A stretch of DNA of 64,000 bases from an uncultured Hyphomonas sp. (GTDB lineage Bacteria > Pseudomonadota > Alphaproteobacteria > Caulobacterales > Hyphomonadaceae), in the NCBI RefSeq assembly GCF_963677035.1, contig NZ_OY781472.1, positions 1 through 64,000 of the forward strand, in the 5' to 3' direction. The first letter of the stretch is position 1; each line of letters opens with the position of its first letter. Positions 17,251 through 27,085 of this stretch are shown one piece after another. The notes under the pieces were generated by a model, which was not told the DNA's origin, did not search any database, and saw only the letters and a list, made by a program, of their open reading frames with translations. A program made the translations under genes and the position numbers.

Positions 17251-19758
17251 TCAAAACGTCTGCTCAAGCCGCCCACGGAGCACTATATCGCGGCGCACCT
17301 CTTGCGTCTGACGAGCAGTCAGCATCTTTTCGGGGCTTGGTCCCGGGCCAACGGGCATCTCCCCTGCAGTTCCGGTCGGCCCAAGCGAACACGTGACCAT
17401 TTCTGCTTCATCTGATGGCAGCGCTGATGTATCAAATGTGAAGTCAAAGACACAGCTTCTCTCGCCCAGTTTCACCCGAAACGTTCGAGAGGGCTCGTCC
17501 GCAACCAAATATGCGAGCCCATTTCGGCCAACCGGCAAAGGTTCCGGATCGCCATCCGCCAGAATTGGCGACCCGCGCGGCGGAGGCTCTCCACCTGGCA
17601 ACCTCAAATATACCGTTTCAGCGTACTGCGTCGAAGGCATGAAACGAACCCGTGAGACCCCTCCTCTTCGGGTAGACACCCGCTGTGCTGAGTCGCTCAA
17701 GTTCACGTCAATCGGAAGATCATTCTCATTCACCCGCACTGTGTGCTGAATAAAAGGAACCGCTGGCAAAAAGGCCAGGCCCCGTTCATTCGACATCCCG
17801 TAATCCTGATTGTTCAGCAGAATTCCGAGGTCCGACAGCCCCTGAGTATCAACCAGAATTCCACCACCCGCAGGACCTCTCGCCGCAAACACACCATCCC
17901 GAGTAGCCAGAATCCCGCCGGAAAAATTCGCTCCCGCGTATTTCTGGCCATCCAGAATGCCTGCATCCACACTCACATCAAAAGCACGTTGCCGAAGCCC
18001 AACACGCGCCCTGGCGCTTTCAAAGTTATGGACATTGTTGATCTGAATATCATATCCGATCCCCTCACCCGCGGGGATTGATTTTCCGAATGTGAATCCG
18101 TTATTCCAATTTTCGGATTGATCGACATCGGCAGAGAACGACGTATGCTGCCTCACCCCCAAAGGCAAAGTGTACCCCAGAAAGATCCCCGTCTTTTTCT
18201 CCCCGGCCTCTGAGTATGCTCCCGCCAGAGTGAACAGCCCGCGACCAATCTGTCTCGAAACCCCCAGTCGAAATTGCTTCCGAGCCTGACTATCCCCCCA
18301 AAAGTCCTCCTGCATGAACGATAGTGCAAGAGAGCTGTCCCACACTCTGATGCTGGCTGTTCCGGCGTACCGGCTCCGCTTGCTATTCTGCCAATCACCA
18401 CCAAGTTGCTGAAATTCCGGGCTGGAATACTCACTAAACAGACTGAGACTCAAACCATTCGACTGCCGGGATAGCGAGCCAGACACTGAAACGCCGCTTT
18501 CTCCGCTGTGCCTGTCACGACTACCCGCAACATCGACTGAAGCCACTGCCAACCCACCCAAAGTGAAATCGGCAATAGCCTTTGAATGGATCAGACCAGC
18601 ATCCGCTTCCACGGCGACGCTCCCGGTGAGCCAATCGGTCAGGCCTGTTGATCGTCCTGCCCGAATGAGCGGGCGAGTATACGCAATATCACTCGAATCT
18701 TTTGCACTTTGCCTCCCCCATCCCAACACGACTGAATAGGTCGACGAGCCGGCCTTCAGCAGTAAGGGAGAAACATAATAGTTCTCCGAAAATGAAACGG
18801 GGTCACCCCCTTCATATTCAGAAACGACTTCCAAAGTGCCCGCACCAACAGGCACAGGAACGTCCCTCCAACTATATCCGCCCGGGCGAAGCGTTTCCCG
18901 CAATCGAACTTGATTGTTGAGGAGAATAGACAATCGTCCGGACGCCTCCGCCAGACCCGATACGTCAGGCAGCGAATACGGAACGTACTCCGGATCCTGA
19001 TCGAAGTTGGTGAACCACGCCAATCCACCAAAACCCAAAGGCTCCATGCCCCGGGTGTGCAAATCAATTGCATCTCCTGCAGTGAAAGTCGACCGGTCCG
19101 ACAAGCGATCGTAAATCCAGAATGTTCGAAGCCGGATCGGCAGAGCGACTTCAGAAGAATAAGCCCAATCGCTCTGGAGCAAGCCAAATCCCCCTGATGC
19201 ACCCGTCTGAACGATGCCTGATACAACCGTATCACCACCAGCCGATTGGAGGTTCGCACTCAAATCGACAAACGCTGCAGGCACTATTTCACTGGTACCC
19301 CATTCATCCCCCACTTCTTTTCGCCCGAAATCCTGAATCAAGAATACTTCAGGATCCAGCACTACATCGAGGCGAGCCATTGATGGCTCAAAAGCCAATC
19401 CCACATCCTGCTCCGGGTGAAGAACGAGCCAACGTTCGCCATCGCGCGTCACGAGCGCCCCCGAAGTTTCGGCCCCGGCTCGATCCAAAACTGCAACCGG
19501 AACCAGCCACGCCCCACCGAGGCGCCTGTAAACAAGTCTGGCCTCTTCTGTATGGCGACCATTTACAGAGATCGAGACAATCTCTGGCCGCCAACACTTG
19601 TCGTCAGGCCCCAGCGCTTCAAAAGCCTGCGGACTTTGTTCCGGAGAGCAATCACTCTTCTGGACATCCGCCTGCGCAGGCCAATCCAGAAACAGCAGAA
19701 CTGCGGTCAAGGACTGCAGGAAATTCCTCAACGTCGCTCGCGAGTACTGCCTTGTCAT
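17251..19758 (-). CDS. fimbrial outer-membrane usher (CsuD-like)
   Basis: The 835-residue protein has a signal peptide (LTAVLLFLDWPAQADVQ) and the features of a PapC/FimD-superfamily usher: an N-terminal domain, a long stretch of alternating beta strands making the pore, FTAGDAIDLHTRGMEPLGFGG, LPDVSGLAEASGRLSI (plug and linker), and a C-terminal domain with GRNGLAYLVAD, CVFDFTFDT. Ushers assemble and export pilus subunits delivered by the chaperone. The start overlaps the chaperone gene by 107 bases. The order pilin, chaperone, usher, tip protein matches archaic (Csu-type) systems. Confidence 0.9.
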   Translation of the reverse strand: MTRQYSRATLRNFLQSLTAVLLFLDWPAQADVQKSDCSPEQSPQAFEALGPDDKCWRPEIVSISVNGRHTEEARLVYRRLGGAWLVPVAVLDRAGAETSGALVTRDGERWLVLHPEQDVGLAFEPSMARLDVVLDPEVFLIQDFGRKEVGDEWGTSEIVPAAFVDLSANLQSAGGDTVVSGIVQTGASGGFGLLQSDWAYSSEVALPIRLRTFWIYDRLSDRSTFTAGDAIDLHTRGMEPLGFGGLAWFTNFDQDPEYVPYSLPDVSGLAEASGRLSILLNNQVRLRETLRPGGYSWRDVPVPVGAGTLEVVSEYEGGDPVSFSENYYVSPLLLKAGSSTYSVVLGWGRQSAKDSSDIAYTRPLIRAGRSTGLTDWLTGSVAVEADAGLIHSKAIADFTLGGLAVASVDVAGSRDRHSGESGVSVSGSLSRQSNGLSLSLFSEYSSPEFQQLGGDWQNSKRSRYAGTASIRVWDSSLALSFMQEDFWGDSQARKQFRLGVSRQIGRGLFTLAGAYSEAGEKKTGIFLGYTLPLGVRQHTSFSADVDQSENWNNGFTFGKSIPAGEGIGYDIQINNVHNFESARARVGLRQRAFDVSVDAGILDGQKYAGANFSGGILATRDGVFAARGPAGGGILVDTQGLSDLGILLNNQDYGMSNERGLAFLPAVPFIQHTVRVNENDLPIDVNLSDSAQRVSTRRGGVSRVRFMPSTQYAETVYLRLPGGEPPPRGSPILADGDPEPLPVGRNGLAYLVADEPSRTFRVKLGERSCVFDFTFDTSALPSDEAEMVTCSLGPTGTAGEMPVGPGPSPEKMLTARQTQEVRRDIVLRGRLEQTF

Positions 19759-20410
19759 AGCCGCCTCCCCCGCTTACCTCTTCCGGGCACGCAAGTTTCA
19801 GCCGAGCGTTCGGCAGAAGATATAACGGCACTTTCACGTCCTGGGCATTCTGACCAGCGTAGACGGTAAGGCGCTCAAGATTCACATGAAGCGCGCGATT
19901 GTTACGAATTTCGACCTGACAGCGATCGGCGCCGTCTACCAATCTGACTTCAACATCTCCCGTAGTCTGATACTCACCGGATACAAAGACCGGAACACTG
20001 TAACGAAGCAGAAGACTCAACCCTTCCTGCTGTTCGCCCACCACGGGCACTTCCTCCAGAATGATCCGATACGTTAACTCCTGAATTGGAGGCGGCTCGC
20101 TCGTATAGCGAACTGCGAAGCGCAAAATCTGGCGCCCACCCGGTTCGATTTTCATAATCGGAGGTGTGATGATAAGGTCAGTGGTCGGTTTGAGAATATC
20201 CTTTCCCGTTTCGTCTTGCCCCCACTCAAAGGCTGTGGCCTCCAGGTGCGTATGGGTGTCTGCATGATTTATGAGAGTTAAGCTGCCAGGCTTGCCTTGC
20301 TCTATTTCGCCGCGGATCGGCTGGATCTGAAGCTTGCCATCCGCACCGGCCGAGATGGCCGGTGCCGTAAATGCTAATACAACAAGAAGCGCTCTCCTGA
20401 ACAACCACAT
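19652..20410 (-). CDS. periplasmic pilus chaperone (CsuC-like)
   Basis: This 252-residue protein carries a signal peptide (LLVVLAFTAPAISAGADG) and a PapD-like two-domain fold: LQIQPIRGEIEQGKPGSLTL, an ITPPIMKIEPGGRQILRF block typical of the first domain, ELTYRIILEEVP (G1-strand equivalent) and LLRYSVPVFVS. The chaperone donates a strand to unfolded SCPU subunits in the periplasm and brings them to the usher. Four bases separate it from the pilin gene. Its last 35 or so codons lie inside the usher gene in another frame; either the overlap is real or the true end is earlier and a frameshift hides it. Confidence 0.88.
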   Translation of the reverse strand: MWLFRRALLVVLAFTAPAISAGADGKLQIQPIRGEIEQGKPGSLTLINHADTHTHLEATAFEWGQDETGKDILKPTTDLIITPPIMKIEPGGRQILRFAVRYTSEPPPIQELTYRIILEEVPVVGEQQEGLSLLLRYSVPVFVSGEYQTTGDVEVRLVDGADRCQVEIRNNRALHVNLERLTVYAGQNAQDVKVPLYLLPNARLKLACPEEVSGGGGYDKAVLASDVEEFPAVLDRSSAVSGLACAGGCPEE

Positions 20411-20414
20411 GGTA

Positions 20415-20948
20415 TTAGAATGTAATTGTGGCTGTGACTGTATCTGTATACGATCCCGAACCAGCTCCTTGAGCCGCCGTAATCCGGCCGTATACCGTTA
20501 TGGTCTGGCCCGAACCGCTTCCGGTTCCGGACAACGTGTTGGTACCGCTCGTATCTCCCCAAACCTGGCTGCGACCAGAATCCTGATACAGAGTGTAGTC
20601 AAGAGTATCAGAACCGCTTGTCATCTTCCTTGCCGCGACCGTAGCTCCACTTCCAACGCCGGCATCCAGCGCGACTTCATAGGCAGTTCCGCCGGAACAT
20701 GTGACGCTCAAGCTCGAGGAACCATCAACTGCCGTGCCCGCGGTTACCGAGTAGCTTCCGAACGCCAGATCCGTAGCTGAGATTGTGCACTCATCTGGCA
20801 CAGTAGCCGTTACCTGGAAGGTATCGCTGCTCGTTGCCGCACTTGCCTTAAAAATGATACCTGACGGAAGAAGTGCGCTGGCAAGGAAAAAGCCAGACAC
20901 CCCTACGCTACGCCTTACACCTGAACTTAAAAACATATACTTTCCCAT
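20415..20948 (-). CDS. SCPU-domain major pilin (CsuA/B-like)
   Basis: This 177-residue secreted protein is the first gene of the pilus operon. It has a signal region ending near ASAATSS and one SCPU domain: TVPDECTISATDLAFGSYSV, LSVTCSGGTAYEVALDAG, DTLDYTLYQDSGRSQVWGDT, and a C-terminal strand YTDTVTATITF. Sequence is rich in Ser, Thr and Gly as in Csu pilins. It would be polymerised by strand exchange into the pilus shaft. The operon promoter should lie upstream, between 20,949 and the repeat at 21,317. Confidence 0.88.
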   Translation of the reverse strand: MGKYMFLSSGVRRSVGVSGFFLASALLPSGIIFKASAATSSDTFQVTATVPDECTISATDLAFGSYSVTAGTAVDGSSSLSVTCSGGTAYEVALDAGVGSGATVAARKMTSGSDTLDYTLYQDSGRSQVWGDTSGTNTLSGTGSGSGQTITVYGRITAAQGAGSGSYTDTVTATITF

Positions 20949-21316
20949 TTATTCCTGAAGACGATCACTCTTTACTCCAATGACCTAACGGTTCGACTTG
21001 AACACGCTCTGCAATCTCCAGCAGCGCAATCGCCCCCATCTATCAGCGCCAAAAGGATGGGAATCATTAATGCATAGCAACGATTAACTCCATTATGGAG
21101 CACCCCCATCAAACATCGACTGATGTCCATATTTCTCTATGTTTTTCAGACCATTAGACTTATTCTTTGCACTCCATTTTGGATTGAATGGAAGTTCACT
21201 TCGCCTAGCTATTCATTTCCCTACAGATCGATTTGCGCCCCCCCAAAAAATCCGAGTGCACCAGTTAGCATGAGAGCTTATCCCGCAGAGTTGCCCTGAT
21301 TGCTTCGCTATGCCGG
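20949..21316. other. upstream region of the pilus operon
   Basis: About 370 bases, AT-rich compared with the surroundings, with no convincing gene. It must contain the pilus-operon promoter (minus strand). I could not pick a clear -35/-10 pair or operator. Confidence 0.5.
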
Positions 21317-21461
21317 CGCTGTCAGACGAGTTCGAACCAGTCTGTGGCTTTTGCGGGTGGGCAGGTCTCAGGCAACGATCAGCTCACGCCGCTGGCGAAG
21401 CGCGGCGGCGCGAAGCGATTTGAACCTGCCTCTCCCGGACACCCGATGAGGATTGAAATGA
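21317..21461 (-). pseudogene. IS6-family transposase C-terminal remnant (copy 1)
   Basis: On the minus strand the DNA reads HFNPHRVSGRGRFKSLRAAA then RQRRELIVA and a stop. This is like the end of IS6-family transposases (NHFN, then FK, then RAAALxxWRxL). Only this end is present; upstream residues do not continue the family. Confidence 0.6.
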
Positions 21462-21545
21462 GTGCCCGCCATCGGGGCCCGATCCAGCGCCTTTATCCGG
21501 AAACGCCCCTAGCGCTCCGGCGAAACTTCTGATTGTGGGCGAGGC

Positions 21546-22136
21546 TCAACTCGAATCCGGCCAGCGTTTCAGCGCGTCGATCAGCTGCACGGTGAGACCG
21601 CCCGAGACGAGTGCGAGCGCAGCCGGCATACGGTGGCTGCGGGGAATCGGCGGCACATGCGGCCGGGCCTCACCCGCCGCCTGCCAGCGCTGGATCGTGC
21701 GGGCGAGGCATTTTGCCCGGCGCTTATGATGCTTGAGCGTGTCCAGCATGGCCTGCCACCGCGCGATCAGCGGCGCGGCGGGGACAGGTCCGCGTGAAGG
21801 CAGCGTCACCGGCCCTTTCAGGAATTGCGGGCACGGGCGAGATGGCCCGGGCACCATGGTGAAGACGTAACGATAGTTTACATCCGGCTTCTTCGGCTCA
21901 TGATAATTGCTGCCCGTGCGCGGCGGCAGCGGCGCCAGCTCCATCTGCAAGGCCAGCAGAAAGATCAGACGGCGGAGCAGAACGGCCAGCCGCTTCAGCT
22001 CTGCCCGCACGCGCCGGTTCACCGATTTCGAAATCGTCTCAGGTGTCCTGAACAGCCCCACCTTCACGCCTGCCACCGCAATGGCGCGGGCAATTGTGTA
22101 ATAGGCCTGAGAGAGGAAAACGGTGCGGTCTGTCAT
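21546..22136 (-). CDS. conserved hypothetical protein in the direct repeat (copy 1)
   Basis: A basic 196-residue protein that I do not recognise. It begins MTDRTVFLSQAYYTIARAIA and contains a hydrophobic run AVLLRRLIFLLALQMELAPL (about residues 50-70) that could be one membrane helix, a proline-rich middle (FTMVPGPSRPCPQFLKGPV) and a basic C-terminal half with WQAMLDTLKHHKRRAKCLA. The frame continues upstream, but the ATG at 22,134-22,136 is preferred because sequence before it is rich in Cys, Arg and Ser. Its paralogue at 28,946-29,536 differs at a few residues only, and both lie in the same 961-bp repeat, so the gene probably travels with that repeat. Confidence 0.6.
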   Translation of the reverse strand: MTDRTVFLSQAYYTIARAIAVAGVKVGLFRTPETISKSVNRRVRAELKRLAVLLRRLIFLLALQMELAPLPPRTGSNYHEPKKPDVNYRYVFTMVPGPSRPCPQFLKGPVTLPSRGPVPAAPLIARWQAMLDTLKHHKRRAKCLARTIQRWQAAGEARPHVPPIPRSHRMPAALALVSGGLTVQLIDALKRWPDSS

Positions 22137-22389
22137 GCCGGAAAGACTGCCATGGGAGGTTATCCGGGAGGATAGAGGAGCCGGATTCCGCCGGAACCTG
22201 CAGGACAGACAGGCACCGCGCTGGTGGACTACCGAAACTCTGTCCGCAGACCCCACGGACAAACTTTTCAGCCAGGGCTTCCGAACCGCCGCTCCGGAAC
22301 AGGCCGCATTATGGAAGCATCGATCCCTCGCTCAGGGAGCAAGACTCTTCATCTCAAGCCAAGTTACTCTAACAATTCCCCCAAGCGCT

Positions 22390-23595
22390 TTACTGGCTGC
22401 CCCCTTCCTCAGACAGGAAGTCAATCACAGTACGGGCAGAAAGATGTCCTATGCTCTCGATCTCCTCGATAGGCGCATCATCTCCCAGCTCGACCGTCAG
22501 ACCTGCAACATTCAAATTCTGCAAAGCCCAGTTCTTGGATGTACCTGACTCAGCATTGTGCCCCGCAATCCATTCAGGGGTTGGCTCAATCGCGGCATCA
22601 AAGGCATCCTTCAGCGCTTGCGGGAAACTCATGTCTGCATAGGCCTCTTCGAAAGGAGGCGTATAGACAAGCGTCTTCTGCGTCGAATGGAAGTCCAGGA
22701 ACGCGACAACATCGCGTCCCTCTGCCTGTTGAGAGAGATAGCGTGTGACTGCCTTGATCGCCGGCTGTGACTGGGTCAACCAATCCCGGTTCAGATCCAG
22801 CCCGCCATGATTGTTGCGCCAATTGCCGCGCGCCCGGCCATCCGGATTAACCAGGGGCAGAAACACAAAGCGCGTATCTGCCAGAATTTCATCAGACATG
22901 TCTGCCATCAGCGTCTCGGCAAACACTTCGAAAGCAGCAACGCCGGACTGTTCGGGCGGATGTTGTCCGGTCAGTGCAATGACAATACGGCTGGCCGTGT
23001 CAGGCCCGATGGTCAGCGCCTCCAGAGGGTGCCCATCCAGGCTTTCGCCATAGGTGGTGATTTGCATGCCGTAGCGTTCTGCAAGCGCGCGGCTCCATGC
23101 ACTCATGTCAGCAGGCGTGATCAACGGGCGCCCCGCCACCAGAAGGGAAGATGGCCCACCGGGCAAGGTGACGGTCGCAATATGCCCTTCATCCCCGACA
23201 GTGACCGCGTCTTCGCCCAGCTTCTGCCAGGACCGGCCATCATCCCGGCTGATCCAAGGGAAATAGCGATGCCAGTAACCGGCATAGTCCAGCCGCAGCT
23301 TTACTGGGTTACTAGAGTGGATGTCCGCCTCAAACGCATACCATGGGCTCGGATTGATCGGCCCCGCAATCGATGCCTCTGGCCAGATGGTCAACACCGG
23401 CCCATCGGTCGAGAGGGCGCATCCATGATGCCCGGCGCCGACGAAGTCAGTCGAAATTGTGACATCGCCTGTTTCGCAAAGGACAGCGGATGTCTCCACG
23501 GCAGCAATATGCGCCGTATGTGCGCACGCCACCAGGGCGAGCGCGGATGCTGCGAGGCCGAAGCCCCGCAACATCACACGACCAGTCTTCCGCAT
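22390..23595 (-). CDS. M14-family zinc carboxypeptidase, lipoprotein
   Basis: This 401-residue protein has a lipoprotein signal with lipobox LVAC (Cys24), an N-terminal beta domain found in bacterial M14 enzymes, and a carboxypeptidase domain. The zinc ligands are H212 and E215 (GQHPPEQSG) and H303 (DFHST); substrate residues N269-R270 lie in LDLNRDW, and the catalytic Glu is E369 in TVELGDD. All are present, so it should be active at the cell surface or in the periplasm. Its ATG overlaps the TAA of the TonB receptor as TAATG, so the two are translationally linked. Together they look like a peptide capture and trimming unit. Confidence 0.9.
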   Translation of the reverse strand: MRKTGRVMLRGFGLAASALALVACAHTAHIAAVETSAVLCETGDVTISTDFVGAGHHGCALSTDGPVLTIWPEASIAGPINPSPWYAFEADIHSSNPVKLRLDYAGYWHRYFPWISRDDGRSWQKLGEDAVTVGDEGHIATVTLPGGPSSLLVAGRPLITPADMSAWSRALAERYGMQITTYGESLDGHPLEALTIGPDTASRIVIALTGQHPPEQSGVAAFEVFAETLMADMSDEILADTRFVFLPLVNPDGRARGNWRNNHGGLDLNRDWLTQSQPAIKAVTRYLSQQAEGRDVVAFLDFHSTQKTLVYTPPFEEAYADMSFPQALKDAFDAAIEPTPEWIAGHNAESGTSKNWALQNLNVAGLTVELGDDAPIEEIESIGHLSARTVIDFLSEEGGSQ

Positions 23596-26500
23596 TAGAA
23601 GGTCTTCCTTGCACTCACATAAACGAAGCGTCCACGCGGAGAGTGAAGACCGCCCATATAGCCGAAAGACGCATCCGCAAGCGGCGGCTCTTCGTCGAAC
23701 AGGTTACGGGCACCAATGCGCATTTGCAGCGGCTTATCGGTGTCATAGCCGAAGGTGTACTGAACATAGGCGTTGTGGCGAATAGCGGAATCGACAACCC
23801 AGAAGTCGCCGGTATCATCATTCGTCGCGCTTGTGTCGAGCACATCATCAATGTAGCTCGTGTACCAGCCGGCACCCCAGGCATCCATGCGCCAGGTTGC
23901 AGACGCGCTCCAGCGCCACTCCGGACGGCCGTCCTGACGGATCAGATCACCAACACCTGCCAGGGCAGCAACATCACTGATTTCACCGGCTTCCTGTGCC
24001 GCCTGAATTTCAGCCTCACGCGGCGCGAGATCCTGATAGAACTTACGCAGCTGAGCAACGTTCACCTTGAGGCCGAAATCGCCCCATTTGGCTGTGTCGA
24101 GATCATAATAGACACCGATGTCCAGGCCTTCCACGTCCCGCGGCAGCAGGTTCAGGTAGTTGTCATCAACATAGAGAACCTCACCGGCGGCTTCGAGACC
24201 TGTGCCTGCATAGGCAGCAATGTCTTCCTCTGTGGGATCTGCCCGCACAACGGCCGGGTTGAATTCTCCCCGCGTGCGCAGGAGGTAATCGAGGATCAGG
24301 TGATTATCGTCTCCAAAGATACCGACAACGTTTTCTTGCTTGATGGACCAGTAGTCCACGGTCAGTTGGACCGTCCCCACCTCTTCAGGCAGGAAGGTTG
24401 CGTCATAGACGAGGCCAGCAGAGAAGCTTTCGGACTCTTCCGGGCCGAGCTCCGTAGAGCCCTGACGCTGGCTGACCACAGCCTGGGCCTGGTCACAGTC
24501 AGAGAAGCTGGCAATACGGCCTGCGCGCAGGTCTGCCTCACACTGAATATAGTCGGTGCGTGTATTGGTTCGTTCGAGGCTGCGGTTGAACTGCTGCTGC
24601 AGGTTCGGTGCCTTGAAGCCCTGCGACCATGCCGTGCGGAACAACAGGAAGTCGGACGGGCGCCAGGCCACAGCCACTTTCGGCTTCGTGACGCTGCCGA
24701 AGAGATCATAATCCTCGTAGCGCACCGCCAGCTGCATGTTTACCGATTGCGCAAGAGGGATGTTCATTTCGGGCGAAATGATCGGCACAGCCAGTTCGGC
24801 AAATGCCGAGAACACGTCGCGGTCACCATCAGAGTCCAGTGTCGGGCTGGAGCCCATCACGTCGCTGGTGGCTTGTCCCGTCAGTGGAGAGATGAACTGG
24901 ATCGTGCCATCAAGGCGCGGATCGCGGTCATCTTCATATGTCTCGTGACGTGCTTCGATACCGATTGCCGCGCCGACAGGGCCGGCTGGCAACTGGAACA
25001 GGTCAGGACGGGAAAGTTTGAAATCCCACATCGTCAGGCTGGTGCTGGACTTGCGGTAGACCGGAACGATGAAGGATTTCATGGTCTCCGCATTGCTGGG
25101 CGTCCCATCGCCTTCGTCAGACAACGGCAGGCCGCCACCATTGAACGGATTGTATGCATCCGGCGTGGTAAGGCTGAGCGCCTCAAGGAACAGGGTATTG
25201 GAAACACGGGACGTCGTATCGTTGGTTTCCGCTTCCGAATAGACGATCGCAGATTCCCAATCGAAGCCCTTGAACTCGCCTCTCAGGCCACCGAGCAGAC
25301 GCCAATTGGTGTTCTTCACCTCGATCTCACGGGGACCGGCGTCGACAAGGCGGTAACGGCGCAGTTCGACATCGAGGCCTTCCTCAGGCGTACCAATCCC
25401 TTCAATGCGGTTCGGAGAGCCGACCGGACCAAACGGGTTGTAGTAATTGTCCGCCGGAATGAGCGTACGGTCTGCCGTCAGGTTTGCAGAACCTGCGCGT
25501 TGGGCATTGGACGTTGCTTTGTAGAGGCCAGCTTCAGAGAAGAAGCGCACGCCATTTTCAAAGTCATGGTTGAACGTGCTGAAGAGGTTCAGACGCTCAA
25601 CGCCATTATTGATCGTGCGGTCAGCGTTCGTGTTATAACGCTTTGGGATGGAACCGGAGGAGTTGCTGTCATCCAGACAGATTCCATCGCCGAGCGATAC
25701 GCGACAGCCCGCTTCGGTATCCGGCTGAATGTGCACACCGCCGGAGCTGTTGGAGACGCCATCAAGACTGTAGGGCTTGCCCGTTTCTGGATCGCGCAAC
25801 GTGAATGCGCCCCATGGCGTGTTTGTGGACGTATTGCGGAAATTCGTGTCACCAGCCCAGCTTTCCGGCAGGCGATCGCGCAGGTCTGCATTGGCAGAGA
25901 AATCACGCTCTGACGCGAAGACCGGGTCGCGGTCCGTATAGGCTGCAAACAGGGAAATATTGGAACGGCCATTGTTGAAGTTTTTGCCGGCCTGGACATT
26001 CAGGTTGAACTCATCGGCATCAACGTCAAACTCATTCCCATAACGGCCGCTGACGATCAGACCGTCAAAATCATCCTTGAGCACCGTATTGACGACACCT
26101 GCCACAGCATCAGAGCCGTAGAGCGCGGAAGCGCCATCGAGCAGAACTTCAACGCGGCGGATCCCGGTCACCGGGATGGCGTTCGCGTTCACCGTAGTGA
26201 CCGGTACGAGGTTTTCAGACTGGGTGCCCGGGTGGTTCACCATGCGGCGGCCATTGAGCAGAACGAGCGTGTTGCCCGTTCCCAGCGCACGCAAATTGAT
26301 GGACGCAACGTCGCCACGTGCGGAGTTCACTCCGCCGGAGACGTTTCCGGTGCTGTTGAAGCCGACATCACCGAATTGCGGAATGGAGCGAAAGACATCA
26401 TCGCCGTCGACGGCAGCGATGGCAGCGAGCTGGTCATCCCCAACGACCGTAACTGGCAGCTCGCCATCGACTTGAGCGCCACGGATCTGACTACCGACAA

Positions 26501-26942
26501 CAATAACGCTTTCGAGGCGCGCTTCTTCATCTTCTTCCCGAGGAGCGGCGACCGCAACGGGAGCTTCAGACTTTTTAGCCTTGCGGGGTGCAGGAGCAGA
26601 TTTCTTGCTCTTGGGAGCAGGCTCGGCCTGAGCATAGACCAGGATCGCACCTGACTCATCCGAACGCATCTGCAGGCTGGATCCATTCAGAAGGCGATCC
26701 AACGCTTCCGCATCGGAAAGCTGACCTTCAACGCTGGCAACAGAGATGTTCTGAACCTGATCTGAGCGATAGATCAGATCACGCCCGGACTGGGCAATGA
26801 AGGCATCCAGCGCATCGCTGAGAGGCCCTGCCGGCAAATCAAAAGATTGAACAGAAGCAGGCTGAGCTTGCGCAAATGCAGGCGAAGCCGTCAGCGCGAC
26901 GATCGCCGCGCCGGTCAGTAGTCTAGCAGACCAATTTTTCAT
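23595..26942 (-). CDS. TonB-dependent receptor with STN signalling domain
   Basis: From MKNWSARLLTGAAIVALTAS the protein is 1,115 residues. After a signal peptide (ending AFAQAQ), an STN domain covers about residues 25-95 (FDLPAGPLSDALDAFIAQSG, DLIYRSDQVQN). A Lys/Pro/Ala linker follows, then a plug (IRRVEVLLDGASALYGSDAV) and a 22-strand barrel ending in YVSARKTF. STN receptors pass a ligand signal to FecR and an ECF sigma factor, both encoded just upstream on the same strand. The start at 26,940-26,942 is preferred over a frame-open ATG 42 bases earlier, since it gives a normal signal peptide. Ligand unknown; the adjoining peptidase suggests peptides. Confidence 0.92.
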   Translation of the reverse strand: MKNWSARLLTGAAIVALTASPAFAQAQPASVQSFDLPAGPLSDALDAFIAQSGRDLIYRSDQVQNISVASVEGQLSDAEALDRLLNGSSLQMRSDESGAILVYAQAEPAPKSKKSAPAPRKAKKSEAPVAVAAPREEDEEARLESVIVVGSQIRGAQVDGELPVTVVGDDQLAAIAAVDGDDVFRSIPQFGDVGFNSTGNVSGGVNSARGDVASINLRALGTGNTLVLLNGRRMVNHPGTQSENLVPVTTVNANAIPVTGIRRVEVLLDGASALYGSDAVAGVVNTVLKDDFDGLIVSGRYGNEFDVDADEFNLNVQAGKNFNNGRSNISLFAAYTDRDPVFASERDFSANADLRDRLPESWAGDTNFRNTSTNTPWGAFTLRDPETGKPYSLDGVSNSSGGVHIQPDTEAGCRVSLGDGICLDDSNSSGSIPKRYNTNADRTINNGVERLNLFSTFNHDFENGVRFFSEAGLYKATSNAQRAGSANLTADRTLIPADNYYNPFGPVGSPNRIEGIGTPEEGLDVELRRYRLVDAGPREIEVKNTNWRLLGGLRGEFKGFDWESAIVYSEAETNDTTSRVSNTLFLEALSLTTPDAYNPFNGGGLPLSDEGDGTPSNAETMKSFIVPVYRKSSTSLTMWDFKLSRPDLFQLPAGPVGAAIGIEARHETYEDDRDPRLDGTIQFISPLTGQATSDVMGSSPTLDSDGDRDVFSAFAELAVPIISPEMNIPLAQSVNMQLAVRYEDYDLFGSVTKPKVAVAWRPSDFLLFRTAWSQGFKAPNLQQQFNRSLERTNTRTDYIQCEADLRAGRIASFSDCDQAQAVVSQRQGSTELGPEESESFSAGLVYDATFLPEEVGTVQLTVDYWSIKQENVVGIFGDDNHLILDYLLRTRGEFNPAVVRADPTEEDIAAYAGTGLEAAGEVLYVDDNYLNLLPRDVEGLDIGVYYDLDTAKWGDFGLKVNVAQLRKFYQDLAPREAEIQAAQEAGEISDVAALAGVGDLIRQDGRPEWRWSASATWRMDAWGAGWYTSYIDDVLDTSATNDDTGDFWVVDSAIRHNAYVQYTFGYDTDKPLQMRIGARNLFDEEPPLADASFGYMGGLHSPRGRFVYVSARKTF

Positions 26943-27085
26943 GTATTTCTCCCCAGAAACAGTGGGCTGGCGGAAAGGGTCCACCTGCCTTCAATCGGGT
27001 GAGACGAGTGGCAAAAAGTTTTCCCTCAACATTTTTTACAAAAAATACATCAAACATGTCAGCGGGACTGCAATTGCCGACATGC

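Larger units (their letters stand above)
21317..22277 (-). repeat. 961-bp direct repeat, copy 1
   Basis: This stretch matches 28,717-29,677 over its full length with only scattered base changes; both begin CGCTGTCAGACGAGTTCGA and end in CGGACAAACTTTTCAGCC. It holds a decayed IS6-like transposase end and one conserved hypothetical gene. The two copies are in the same direction, with starts 7,400 bases apart. Confidence 0.92.
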
